DNA of 64,000 nucleotides from an uncultured Pelagibacteraceae bacterium (GCA_902519695.1 CABYKN010000001.1:1-64000), one strand, 5' to 3'; shown: positions 52,311 through 60,883, counted from the first letter of the stretch. Translations and numbers: made by a program. The notes: generated by a model from the letters alone, not told the origin.

Positions 52311-52328
52311 TAATCTAAATTTAGATTA
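52311..52328. promoter_or_regulatory. 18-bp palindrome between GNAT and SRAP genes
   Basis: TAATCTAAATTTAGATTA is a perfect inverted repeat filling half of the 36-bp divergent spacer. It may be an operator shared by both genes. AT-richness makes palindromes commoner by chance here, so confidence is moderate. Confidence 0.4.
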
Positions 52329-52345
52329 AACCAAGAAAATTAAAT

Positions 52346-52969
52346 ATGTGTGGAAGATACGTAATAACTAGCCCCGTTACAAAAACAAAAAAACTTGTTA
52401 AGTCAGCTATACAAGTTGAAGATAATGAAAATTATAATGCACATCCATTTCAAAAATTACCTGTAATTAAAAAATATAATAATGGAAATACTCTAGAAAA
52501 TTTAAAGTGGGGAGTAGTACCTAGCTGGGCTAAGCAAAAAGATTTTAAACCTTTAATAAATGCAAGACTAGAAACTATAGATGAAAAAGTTTCTTTCAAA
52601 AAATTAATTCGACTACATAGATGTGTAGCTGTAGCAGATGGTTTTTATGAGTGGAAAAGAGAAAAAGAAAATAAAACACCTTATTATTTTTTAAGAGAGG
52701 ATAAAAAGCTTATGTATTTAGCGGCTATTTATGACAACGATCAATTTTGTTTAATAACCGAGGATGCAGATGAAAATATTAAAGAAATACATCATAGACA
52801 GCCTGTTATAATCAATGAAAATGATGTTAATAGATATTTAAATCTTGAATTAACAGGATCGAGTTTACTGAAAGAGTGTAAAAAAACAAAATTAAACTTT
52901 CATGAAGTTTCAAAGGAAGTTAACAAACCCACAAACAATAATATTTCTTTGATCCAAACAATTTCTTAA
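52346..52969 (+). CDS. yedK: SRAP-domain abasic-site protection protein (YedK/HMCES)
   Basis: A 207-aa SRAP protein. Cys2 after the initiator Met (MCGRYVIT) forms the covalent thiazolidine link to abasic DNA. Asn72 in INARLE, Glu102 in FYEWK and His149/His150 in HHRQPVI correspond to the other catalytic residues. It protects single-stranded abasic sites during replication. The length is normal for the family. Being on the opposite strand to the GNAT gene with a palindrome between them, it may share regulation with it. Confidence 0.92.
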   Translation: MCGRYVITSPVTKTKKLVKSAIQVEDNENYNAHPFQKLPVIKKYNNGNTLENLKWGVVPSWAKQKDFKPLINARLETIDEKVSFKKLIRLHRCVAVADGFYEWKREKENKTPYYFLREDKKLMYLAAIYDNDQFCLITEDADENIKEIHHRQPVIINENDVNRYLNLELTGSSLLKECKKTKLNFHEVSKEVNKPTNNNISLIQTIS

Positions 52970-52971
52970 AA

Positions 52972-54015
52972 CTATTTTTCTATAGTTGTTAAATGTCCCA
53001 TTTTCCTTTTAGCTTTAACTTCTTTTTTTAAATAATCATAAAAAAATTCATTTTCTTTAAATTTTTTATTTTTATATTCTAATATATCTTCACCAATCAA
53101 ATTAAGCATTTTTGCATTATAAATTTTTTTTGTTTCTAATTTTTCAAGTCCACATACAGCTCTTATATGATTTTCAAATTGGCTAATGTTGTGTGAATTT
53201 ATAGTTAGGTGTCCAGAATTATGTACTCTTGGTGCAACTTCATTAGCATATAAATTATTATTTTTATCTATAAAGAATTCAACGCACATAGTACCAATAT
53301 AATCAAGCTCTTCAGCCACTGTTTTTGCCCAGTCCAATGCTTTATTTTTAATTTCATCACTTATATCAGCGGGAATTTTGGAGTGTTTTAAAATCTGGTC
53401 TTCATGATAATTTTCAATTGGATCATAAATTTCATATTTTTGATGACCAAATCTTGTAACCACTACTGAAATTTCTTTTTTTAAATTTACTATCTTTTCT
53501 AAGATGTAGCCTTTTGAAAAATCAAAATCTTCATTTAAATCATTTGCATTAATTATTTTATATTGGCCCTTTCCATCATAACCAAGTGTACAAGTTTTCA
53601 ATAAACCAGGCATTAATCTATCGTTTATCTTTATATCATCTAAATCTTTTATGCTTACAAACTGTGTTGTAGTTATATTATTTTTATTTAAAAACTCTTT
53701 TTCAGTCATTCTATTTTGAATTAATTTATTTATTTCGGGGCTTGGTAATACAGATTTGGTTTCATTAATTTTTTTTAATATATCATATGGGATATTTTCA
53801 AACTCATAAGTAACAAGATCCACTTTTTCTAAAAAGTTATTGATAATATTTATGTCTTGGTAGTCTCCATAAATAAATTCATCTGCAAAATTGATTGCGG
53901 GTGCATCTTTATCATCTGATAAAATAACCGTTTTAATATTAAGTTTTTTTGCTGCAGATGCTAATAGACTTCCTAATTGTCCTCCACCTATTATTCCTAG
54001 ATCAGGTTTAGACAT
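52972..54015 (-). CDS. purK: 5-(Carboxyamino)imidazole ribonucleotide synthase
   Basis: A 347-aa ATP-grasp enzyme that makes N5-CAIR from AIR, bicarbonate and ATP in purine synthesis. GIIGGGQLGSLLASAAKKL at the N-terminus, the KTCTLGYDGKGQYKI loop and YANEVAPRVHNSGHLT are PurK signatures. It follows purE by 3 bp in the usual purEK pair and is convergent with the SRAP gene. Confidence 0.95.
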   Translation of the reverse strand: MSKPDLGIIGGGQLGSLLASAAKKLNIKTVILSDDKDAPAINFADEFIYGDYQDINIINNFLEKVDLVTYEFENIPYDILKKINETKSVLPSPEINKLIQNRMTEKEFLNKNNITTTQFVSIKDLDDIKINDRLMPGLLKTCTLGYDGKGQYKIINANDLNEDFDFSKGYILEKIVNLKKEISVVVTRFGHQKYEIYDPIENYHEDQILKHSKIPADISDEIKNKALDWAKTVAEELDYIGTMCVEFFIDKNNNLYANEVAPRVHNSGHLTINSHNISQFENHIRAVCGLEKLETKKIYNAKMLNLIGEDILEYKNKKFKENEFFYDYLKKEVKAKRKMGHLTTIEK

Positions 54016-54018
54016 TAA

Positions 54019-54513
54019 TTACTTTGGTTTTTTTTTTACTTTTGATGTTTGTTTTTTTCGCCAATTTAAAAGTGTTTTTTTTACATTGTTATCATACGTA
54101 GCTATAATTGAAGCAGCATATAAACCAGCATTGATTGCACCATCTTCTCCAATAGCAACTGTACCAACAGGAATTCCTTTTGGCATTTGAGCAATTGATA
54201 GTAGGCTATCTAAACCTTTTAACTTTTTACTTTCAATGGGAACACCTATGACTGGAATTCTAGTTATAGCAGCAATCATACCAGGTAAATGTGCTGATCC
54301 TCCGGCCCCAGCAATAATAATAGAAATATTATTATTTTCTGCTTTCTTTGCATAGGTATAAAGTCTATCAGGCGTTCTGTGTGCAGAGACGATATTTGTC
54401 TCATAATTAACTTTTAAAATCTTAAGAACTTTTTCACAATTTTTCATTGTTTTGTAATCAGACTGACTGCCCATTACAATTGATACTTTATGTGATTTTT
54501 TTTTGTATCTCAT
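54019..54513 (-). CDS. purE: N5-CAIR mutase (PurE)
   Basis: A 164-aa PurE, class I, which rearranges N5-CAIR to CAIR. The MGSQSD turn (residues 15-20), SAHRTPDRLYTYAKKA, AGAGGSAHLPGMIAA and GVPI segments form the active site. It starts the purE-purK unit; the 104-bp spacer upstream separates it from the divergent M19-like operon. Confidence 0.95.
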   Translation of the reverse strand: MRYKKKSHKVSIVMGSQSDYKTMKNCEKVLKILKVNYETNIVSAHRTPDRLYTYAKKAENNNISIIIAGAGGSAHLPGMIAAITRIPVIGVPIESKKLKGLDSLLSIAQMPKGIPVGTVAIGEDGAINAGLYAASIIATYDNNVKKTLLNWRKKQTSKVKKKPK

Positions 54514-54617
54514 GAAACCAATATCAATTTACAGATATTTCCCTTAAATTGCAATTTTTAGCTAATGACAGTTTAAATTAGTGACAATCATAATAATAAT
54601 AATAGTGTATACCAAAT

Positions 54618-55586
54618 ATGAATTATCGAATTGATAATCTTCAATATTGTAAATGGTCTAGAGAAATCTTTGAAATAAATAATAAAGCTGGATTAAATGC
54701 AGTTCACGTAACGTTAGTTTATCATGAAGACTATGATGAATTACAACAAAGAATACAAGAGTGGAATAAACATTTCGAAGAAAATAAAGATCTTATATTT
54801 CTAGGAAATAACTACAACGATATTACAAAAGCAAAAGAAGAAAACAAAACTGCAATTTTTTTTGGATTTCAAAATTGTTCACCAATTGAAGATGACATAG
54901 GTCTTATAGAAAAAGTACACTCACAAGGTTGTCGATTTATGCAATTAACTTATAACAACCAATCATTATTAGCCACTGGATGTTATGAAAAAAACGATAG
55001 CGGAGTTACTAATTTTGGAAAAGAGGCTATTAAAGAAATGAATAAAGTAGGTATCGTTGTTGACATGTCTCATTCAGCAGAGAAAAGTACACTTGATGCA
55101 ATTGAAATTAGTCAAAAACCAATTGCGATCACTCATGCAAATCCAACTTTTTGGTTTGAAGCAAAAAGAAATAAATCTACAGAATTATTAAAAGTTTTAT
55201 CTGATAGTGGAGGAATGTTAGGATTGTCATTGTATGCTCACCATTTAAAAGATGGAACGAATTGTAAAATAGAAAGTTTTTGTGAAATGGTTGCAAGAAC
55301 AGTTGAAATTATGGGTATTAATAATGTTGGTATAGGATCAGACTTATGTTTGAACCAACCAGACAATGTAGTTGAGTGGATGAGAAATGGAACTTGGTCA
55401 AAATCAAAAAATTTTGGTGAAGGCAGTAAAGATAAACCTGGTTTTCCAAAACAACCAGATTGGTTTTTGGACGCAAGAGGATTTAATAACTTAAATACAG
55501 AGCTAAAAAATAGAGGTTTTCAGGAAGAAGAGATAAATAAGATACTTGGCAATAACTGGTTTAATTTTTATAAAGGAATTAATTAA
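54618..55586 (+). CDS. M19 dipeptidase-like protein with degenerate metal site
   Basis: A 322-aa TIM-barrel protein of the membrane-dipeptidase (M19) family. Later motifs are intact: QLTYNNQSLLATG, VVDMSHS, AITHANP with its histidine, and IGSDL. But the N-terminal HxD metal ligands of the family are absent (the equivalent segment reads RIDNLQYCKWSREIF), and the bridging EG glutamate is replaced near FGFQNCSPIED. Either the metal site differs or it is not a dipeptidase. It is the first gene of a four-gene operon with unknown partners (550-aa protein, DUF3726-like protein, CxxC protein). Confidence 0.8.
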   Translation: MNYRIDNLQYCKWSREIFEINNKAGLNAVHVTLVYHEDYDELQQRIQEWNKHFEENKDLIFLGNNYNDITKAKEENKTAIFFGFQNCSPIEDDIGLIEKVHSQGCRFMQLTYNNQSLLATGCYEKNDSGVTNFGKEAIKEMNKVGIVVDMSHSAEKSTLDAIEISQKPIAITHANPTFWFEAKRNKSTELLKVLSDSGGMLGLSLYAHHLKDGTNCKIESFCEMVARTVEIMGINNVGIGSDLCLNQPDNVVEWMRNGTWSKSKNFGEGSKDKPGFPKQPDWFLDARGFNNLNTELKNRGFQEEEINKILGNNWFNFYKGIN

Positions 55587-57238
55587 TGCAAGTTCCACTA
55601 AGAGATCCTAAAATTGTAATGAAACTTTCTAGGCTTGGATCGTTTCATCAATCTAAATTATCTTTTCTAAGATCATTTTTAAATGAGTTCAAAGATTGGA
55701 AATATAACAGAGATTTGTTTGACTTGAATGATAGGGGATATGGAGTAGCTATTTATTCATTTTCAAAAGATAAAAAAACATATTCTTTAGTTTGTTTTGC
55801 TAATGAGCTTAAAGATGAGGAAAGATCTGATAGAGTAATAGCAACCAAATGGGATGCTGCATTTGCTTTGTATGATGGCATTCCTTCAAAAATTGATATT
55901 GATAGACTTTCACAAAATGTCCCTAAACAAGAAGTAGGGAGACTTTCTTATAAAGAACTAACTCTCTCAAGAGCAAATAGATCAGTTAGAGCATTTAATT
56001 ATGTGGTTGAGTGTTTATCAAAAGGTATCCAGCCAAATACTAATGAGCTTTCAAAAGTTGGATATTTGTACAGAACAACTGCAGTATACGGCTCAGGAAA
56101 ATTTGGATTAGCAGACAGGTTTAGAATTAAAAATAGAGATGAAATAAATGGTCCTTTTAGATTGGAAATGATGTTAGTTTACCTTGTAAGACAATTCACT
56201 TTTGATCAAGTCAATCATATAGCTAAACATAAAAATCCTAAAGACGCAGTAGAATTAGACTTGGATATTTGTAGAAATTTAGGAATTGGAAATTCAACTG
56301 GATTAGGAATGGCACCATTTATTGTTAACCACCCTTCATTGTTAAATAATTGGATTCTAGCTAAAGAGACAGCTTTAAAAAAAATAAGAGAAATAGAAAA
56401 AGTATCAGATGAAGAGTTTAAAATTTTTTACAACTGTTTAACAAAATCTTTAAAAAATGTAACTTCATGGAATACTGACAGCGAATACCAAAAGAAAAAA
56501 ATAAACAATTTAATTAATGATTTACAAAATTTAATTAATTATTTGAAAGATAATATTGATAAATCAAATTTTTATATATTTGATAAATTATATAACTGGG
56601 CAGAGGAAAATTTATCTGAAGAAGGAATTGAGTATTTGGTTTCTATAATGATGGAGCCATATAATGAAATAACTGATCCTTTAATTTCTCAAATGAGTTC
56701 AGACGAGGATATTAGTTTTAATATACCTATAGATAGAACTATAAATGATCTAAGAGAAATAATTGAGAAAAATTATTCAGATATTTTAAAAATTGATTTT
56801 TCAAAAAATGAAAATAATAAAAAATTTTGGTTCATTTCAAAAAATAAAGAAGAGCCTAGAATTGGAGATCGGTTTGAAGATAATGGTTCAGAACTTGAGC
56901 AGCCTACAGCTATTGCTAGAGATATAAAAAAACTTTATGAAACTATTTTTACATTAAAAAACAGCTTAAAAATTGGTAAATTTCTAGTACGGAACAATGA
57001 TTTAAGACATATTGTAAGAAGAGTGTTTATAACAGAGAAATATCCATATTCTGAAATTCAAGATAACACCATCGGCTCAAAATTAGTTCCTATTGATATG
57101 TTAAGACTTAAACTATCTTTTTTTGGTGCAGTAAAGTTTGATCCAAGATCTGATAAATGGTTAAGGATTTGTATGTTTCAAGGAGCACCATTACCAAATG
57201 AACTTAATTCATTTAATCAATATTGGATATATAACTAA
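55586..57238 (+). CDS. Uncharacterised 550-aa protein
   Basis: A 550-aa soluble protein without signal peptide or membrane helices. The first ~260 residues are well ordered, with KLSRLGSFHQSKLSFLRSFLNEFKDW, YGSGKFGLADRF and LGIGNSTGLGMAPFIVNHPSLLNNW. The middle (about 270-370) is helical and charged, and a final part from about 400 resumes compact sequence (RHIVRRVFITEKYPYSEIQD). I do not recognise a family. It overlaps the M19-like gene by 1 base and precedes the DUF3726-like gene by 8 bp, so it is certainly expressed with them. Enzyme or nucleic-acid role cannot be told. Confidence 0.85.
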   Translation: MQVPLRDPKIVMKLSRLGSFHQSKLSFLRSFLNEFKDWKYNRDLFDLNDRGYGVAIYSFSKDKKTYSLVCFANELKDEERSDRVIATKWDAAFALYDGIPSKIDIDRLSQNVPKQEVGRLSYKELTLSRANRSVRAFNYVVECLSKGIQPNTNELSKVGYLYRTTAVYGSGKFGLADRFRIKNRDEINGPFRLEMMLVYLVRQFTFDQVNHIAKHKNPKDAVELDLDICRNLGIGNSTGLGMAPFIVNHPSLLNNWILAKETALKKIREIEKVSDEEFKIFYNCLTKSLKNVTSWNTDSEYQKKKINNLINDLQNLINYLKDNIDKSNFYIFDKLYNWAEENLSEEGIEYLVSIMMEPYNEITDPLISQMSSDEDISFNIPIDRTINDLREIIEKNYSDILKIDFSKNENNKKFWFISKNKEEPRIGDRFEDNGSELEQPTAIARDIKKLYETIFTLKNSLKIGKFLVRNNDLRHIVRRVFITEKYPYSEIQDNTIGSKLVPIDMLRLKLSFFGAVKFDPRSDKWLRICMFQGAPLPNELNSFNQYWIYN

Positions 57239-57246
57239 AGTAATTA

Positions 57247-57855
57247 ATGAGAAGTTATAGTGAAATCGATACAATTGTTAAACGTTCAACTAAAGCAAAA
57301 GGTTTCTCTTGGGGTGTTGCCGAAGAAATAGGAAAGAACATTAAACAACTTGAGTTATTTGGTTTACCAGGAATAAAACATATAAATCAATATTTTAAGA
57401 TTTTTAATAATGAGAAGTTTGAAAATTGCCAATCTTTTAACAAAAGCAACAGACCTCAAAACTTTTACTGTCCGATTAAACTTGGATTAAGTTTTTTTGA
57501 TCAATCTATCTCTATCCAAGATCTAAATGATATAGAAATTGAAAAAATGGCTTACCCATTGATATTTTTGCCGTTTGTCAGCAGATCTTCAGAAATAACA
57601 GGAAAGAGAATTTTTTTAAAGATAGATCAAAAAGAATTTTTATTAAATTTCAATCAATCAATTTATTCAAATTACTTAAGTAGTGAGATTGTAGAAAAAG
57701 CTGATGTAATTAAAATTCAATTCTTAGAAAATAAGAATAATTTTTCTGAAGAAGATTGGAAAGAATTAACAAAATTATCAGAAAACACATTTGTGGAAGA
57801 AACAGATGAGTTAAAACAAAAAACTGCAGGAGCAGGATTAACAGATAATGACTGA
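57247..57855 (+). CDS. DUF3726-like protein
   Basis: A 202-aa protein. The N-terminal SYSEIDTIVKRSTKAKGFSWGVAEEIGKNIKQLELFGLPG resembles the start of DUF3726 proteins of marine alphaproteobacteria, in which a GxxWGxAEE motif is conserved. The rest has no recognised domain. It is preceded by the 550-aa gene (8 bp) and overlaps the 55-aa CxxC gene by 8 bp. Function is unknown for the family. Confidence 0.7.
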   Translation: MRSYSEIDTIVKRSTKAKGFSWGVAEEIGKNIKQLELFGLPGIKHINQYFKIFNNEKFENCQSFNKSNRPQNFYCPIKLGLSFFDQSISIQDLNDIEIEKMAYPLIFLPFVSRSSEITGKRIFLKIDQKEFLLNFNQSIYSNYLSSEIVEKADVIKIQFLENKNNFSEEDWKELTKLSENTFVEETDELKQKTAGAGLTDND

Positions 57856-58015
57856 TAACTTTGAATATAAATTAGACAAATCAGATAATAATGAATTAAA
57901 TAATATTTGTGATGAATGTAAAAAAAAAGATGAAACAGTAACCCAAAATTTAATACTAACAGGATATAAACTTTGTAACTCCTGCAGAACATCAAAAACT
58001 TTATTTCCGCTTTAA
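57848..58015 (+). CDS. 55-aa protein with two CxxC pairs (zinc-ribbon-like)
   Basis: A short ORF starting at ATG 57848 inside the end of the DUF3726-like gene (8-bp overlap). It contains Cys21-x-x-Cys24 and Cys43-x-x-Cys46 separated by 18 residues, the arrangement of a small zinc ribbon or rubredoxin-like knuckle, with an acidic N-terminus. Its stop overlaps the convergent YIP1 gene by 4 bp. The overlap with its upstream gene and the two clean CxxC pairs support a real gene. Role unknown, possibly a metal or redox partner of the operon's enzymes. Confidence 0.7.
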   Translation: MTDNFEYKLDKSDNNELNNICDECKKKDETVTQNLILTGYKLCNSCRTSKTLFPL

Positions 58016-58557
58016 ATATTTGTACTTATAGGTAATGAATTAATTTTTGTCATTACAAATGAAATTGTCAAAAAAGAAATAATTAAAAAAGACAAAAATA
58101 CAATTCCAAATGCTTTTAAATTTGATTTTAAATTTAAAATATGTCGTGTTGCAATGATTAATGAAGCAAAAATCCAAAATTGAGTAAGAAAAATAATTAA
58201 AAGAACCAGTTCTGGTGTAACTGCAAAAAATCTTATCAGGCCTGGAGCGTGAGCGTACCCAACAGCTATAAGAACTCTTTTAAATGGAATTTTTCTATCT
58301 TTATCAGGAAAAATTTTAACGCCAATTACAAATATAAAAATTGCCCACACCAGCCATGTTAATAATGCTGTTAAACCAGATATACCAACTGATGTTTTTA
58401 CAATCGTATTAGCTGCAATAGCACCCGCAACCCCATCTAAAATCATAATTAGAATTGCAAAATAAATTCCAGCTTCTCCATAATATCTTGGAGTTCTATA
58501 AAGATTTTTATCAAGCTTTAACGATTTAAAAACAATATCTAAAAACTGACCAAACAT
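58012..58557 (-). CDS. YIP1-family integral membrane protein
   Basis: A 181-aa protein with about five hydrophobic helices (near 31-50, 58-80, 91-108, 115-138 and 150-170) and the spacing of the YIP1 domain (for example VGYAHAPGLIRFFAVTPELVLLI). Function in bacteria is unknown. It is the last gene of the minus unit dmdA-like, 35-aa, YIP1. Its ATG overlaps the stop codon of the 35-aa gene by 1 base. Confidence 0.78.
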   Translation of the reverse strand: MFGQFLDIVFKSLKLDKNLYRTPRYYGEAGIYFAILIMILDGVAGAIAANTIVKTSVGISGLTALLTWLVWAIFIFVIGVKIFPDKDRKIPFKRVLIAVGYAHAPGLIRFFAVTPELVLLIIFLTQFWIFASLIIATRHILNLKSNLKAFGIVFLSFLIISFLTISFVMTKINSLPISTNI

Positions 58558-58664
58558 TAATTATCTTTATTTTTTTTTTGCGCCTTATACGAAACGATTA
58601 ATGGGAATATTATTAGAGCAATAGCGATTATAATGCAAACAACTATGAAAAAGGTTTTCGTCAT
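58557..58664 (-). CDS. 35-aa single-pass membrane protein
   Basis: A minimal ORF (ATG at 58662-58664) encoding a short N-terminus, one hydrophobic helix (about residues 5-25) and a lysine-rich tail (residues 27-34). The stop overlaps the YIP1 gene start by 1 base, which suggests translational coupling. Directly upstream of the ATG lies a GC-rich inverted repeat (58666-58692), so no ordinary ribosome-binding site is seen. Function unknown. Confidence 0.55.
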   Translation of the reverse strand: MTKTFFIVVCIIIAIALIIFPLIVSYKAQKKNKDN

Positions 58665-58665
58665 A

Positions 58666-58692
58666 TTTAGGGGGAATTAAATTCCCCCTAAA
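58666..58692. repeat. GC-rich inverted repeat after the DmdA-like gene
   Basis: A 13-bp perfect inverted repeat around a single central base (arms TTTAGGGGGAATT at 58666-58678 and its complement at 58680-58692) lies 10 bp after the DmdA-like stop and 1 bp before the start codon of the 35-aa gene. It forms a stable hairpin but lacks a full T-run on either side, so it may be an mRNA-end stabiliser as much as a terminator. Confidence 0.7.
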
Positions 58693-58702
58693 AAAATTTT
58701 TA

Positions 58703-60058
58703 TCACTTACTGACTACTTCTCTTGTATTTGCGTTGTAAGATTCTGTAAATGGAACATCAACTACAACTGCATCGACCGGTTCTCCAGGTTTATCAGAAT
58801 ATTTTTCTGGTAGGTGGACTTTAAATTTCGATCCAACCTTACCCTTTGGAAAACCATTTGCATTTAGCGTGCCATCAAATGGAACGTATCCCATGGCAAT
58901 ATTTTTCCCTTTTTCTGGGTGATACCAAGGAGAAGTTATAAATCCTACAGGCTCACTGCCGTTTTCTGAAATTAACCAAAAATCTGGTGCATATTCTTCA
59001 ATAGGTTTTCCTCCTAATTCAAGTCCAACTAATTGAAGTTTGTAAGGTTTATGACCTGCTTTTAAATCAGCTTTCATTTTCTCGAGAGCTTTTTTACCAA
59101 TGTAATCTGCTTTTTTGTTCCATTCACCTTTACCAGATAAAGAAACTTGATATCCAAGATTACATTGAAATGGATTATGCTCATGATCCATATCTTGTCC
59201 CCATGAAAGAATTCCAGCTTGTATCCTTCTATGGTGTGCAGGAGCAATTACCATTAAGTTATGTTTTTTACCTGCTTCAAGAACAGCATTCCACATATCT
59301 TCGGCATATAAAGTTGCTTCTCTTAAATATATTTCAAATCCAGACTCGCCTGAAAAACCTGTTTGAGAAATTATACAACTTCTTCCACCAACTTTTGCAG
59401 AAGCCAATCCATAAAAAGGCATGTTATCAATATCAACTTCACTTCCACAAAGATCTTTCATCAAAGCTTTTGCTTTAGGACCTTGAATTTGTACAGGACA
59501 AGCATCTATTTCATTAATTTGAACATTAAACCTTTCATCTGCATTTACTCCTTGCAGATATAATCCTATATCACTATCTGATAAACTAAACCAAAATTCA
59601 TCTTTAGAAATTCTTAAAAGAATAGGATCATTTAATACTCCTCCATAAGAATTACACAAAATTACATATCTTCCTCTCATTGGAGAAATTTTTGTAGCAT
59701 CTCTTGTAATTACATAATCAACAAATTTTTCTGCATCTGGTCCTTTAACTTGTATTTGTCTTTCAACTGCAACATTCCACATTGTCACATGGTTTTTAAT
59801 TGCTTCGTACTCAACCATTGCACCACCATCTTCAGGTTTAACATAACCTCTTGGATGATAAATTCTGTTATAAACAGTTGCTCTCCAACATCCTGCTTTC
59901 ATAGATAAATGCCAGTATGGAGATTTCCTTACTCTTGTTGATATTAGCATCTCAACTTTAGTAGGTCCGCTTTGCCTTAAATTGTATGGTACTTTTCTAT
60001 CAGACTGATCTACTGATGTTGTATGTCTTAGTTTACTATAGTCAAATTCATTAGACAT
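58703..60058 (-). CDS. DmdA-like tetrahydrofolate-dependent demethylase/aminomethyltransferase
   Basis: A 451-aa GcvT-family protein. The core follows the layout of DMSP demethylase DmdA (VTMWNVAVERQIQVKGPDAEKFV, RYVILCNSYGGVLNDPILLRISKDEFWFSLSDSDIGL, SQTGFSGESGFEIYL, NPFQCNLGYQVSL). However, it is about 80 residues longer than typical DmdA, with extra N- and C-terminal parts. I judge it a DmdA paralogue acting on another methylated substrate, moving a methyl group to THF. The start overlaps the MetF-like stop by 8 bp, so both are made together. Confidence 0.75.
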   Translation of the reverse strand: MSNEFDYSKLRHTTSVDQSDRKVPYNLRQSGPTKVEMLISTRVRKSPYWHLSMKAGCWRATVYNRIYHPRGYVKPEDGGAMVEYEAIKNHVTMWNVAVERQIQVKGPDAEKFVDYVITRDATKISPMRGRYVILCNSYGGVLNDPILLRISKDEFWFSLSDSDIGLYLQGVNADERFNVQINEIDACPVQIQGPKAKALMKDLCGSEVDIDNMPFYGLASAKVGGRSCIISQTGFSGESGFEIYLREATLYAEDMWNAVLEAGKKHNLMVIAPAHHRRIQAGILSWGQDMDHEHNPFQCNLGYQVSLSGKGEWNKKADYIGKKALEKMKADLKAGHKPYKLQLVGLELGGKPIEEYAPDFWLISENGSEPVGFITSPWYHPEKGKNIAMGYVPFDGTLNANGFPKGKVGSKFKVHLPEKYSDKPGEPVDAVVVDVPFTESYNANTREVVSK

Positions 60059-60779
60059 AGTTATTCTCCTTCAACCACTTGTTAGTTTCCTTCAAGCCGC
60101 CGAATGTATAAATGTGGAAATAATCAGTATGCGATTTAACTTTCCCAATTAAATCATTAGGGTCTTTAGGTTTCAATAAATCTAACGCCTTACTAAAATT
60201 AGATTTAAGAAAGTTAATGGAATTTTTTGCCCCTACAATATTAGCAAATTTAATTAAGCTAGATATTTTCATTGGCCCAGTTATTCCAACATGAACTGGT
60301 ATTGTTTGTTTTGAGATAAAATCTATAATAGGCTGAGTATCCATTAGCCATTGTGTAACTATATAATCAGCATAAGGCTTTTTATCTATCATAGCTTTTT
60401 CTAAATCAGAGTCGGATATATCAGGACTCCCCTCGGGATGTCCAGCAATTCCAATCTTGATGCCATCAAAAAACCCTGTCTCTAACATTTGATATGAGCT
60501 ATCAAATTTTCCGATCGGGTTACGACTTCCACCTATCACCAAGACCTGCTTAACACCCAAATCTTTACATCTAGAAACATAATCTTTTAGCTGATTTTCA
60601 TCATTTATTGACCTTGCTGGGAAGTGAGGAACTGGATTAAATCCCTCTTTAACTAACTCTCCAGATTGTTGAGCAGTCTCTTTATAATCACCTCCAGGTA
60701 GCATTGTAACATAAACATCTTTTACCTTAGGCAACGTACTTAAATCAGTTTTAGGACCTATTTCTAAAGAAAAATTCAT
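60051..60779 (-). CDS. Short MetF-like methylenetetrahydrofolate reductase homologue
   Basis: A 242-aa TIM-barrel protein of the methylene-THF reductase family. VKDVYVTMLPGGDYKETAQQSGELVKEGFNPVPHFPARSI, VLVIGGSRNPIG, IAGHPEGSPDI and DYIVTQWLMD are MetF-like segments. It is about 50 residues shorter than usual MetF (about 290) and thus probably specialised. It overlaps the DmdA-like gene by 8 bp. A physiological role in oxidising 5-methyl-THF formed by the partner enzyme to methylene-THF is inferred. Confidence 0.75.
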   Translation of the reverse strand: MNFSLEIGPKTDLSTLPKVKDVYVTMLPGGDYKETAQQSGELVKEGFNPVPHFPARSINDENQLKDYVSRCKDLGVKQVLVIGGSRNPIGKFDSSYQMLETGFFDGIKIGIAGHPEGSPDISDSDLEKAMIDKKPYADYIVTQWLMDTQPIIDFISKQTIPVHVGITGPMKISSLIKFANIVGAKNSINFLKSNFSKALDLLKPKDPNDLIGKVKSHTDYFHIYTFGGLKETNKWLKENNYV

Positions 60780-60883
60780 AACTAAATTCTTAATTATTTT
60801 ATATTCCGTGTCTATAAAAATATTAAACAGCTGAACACATTGTAACCCATTGTCATGATCCGAAAATTTAATTAAATTTAGTC

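Noticed and set aside
57717..57995. 92-codon minus-strand ORF
   Set aside because: It is the shadow of the DUF3726-like and 55-aa CxxC genes and has no recognisable features.
58703..60058. LigM/DesA-type aromatic O-demethylase
   Set aside because: Sequence blocks follow DmdA more closely than I recall for LigM, and no aromatic catabolism genes are near.
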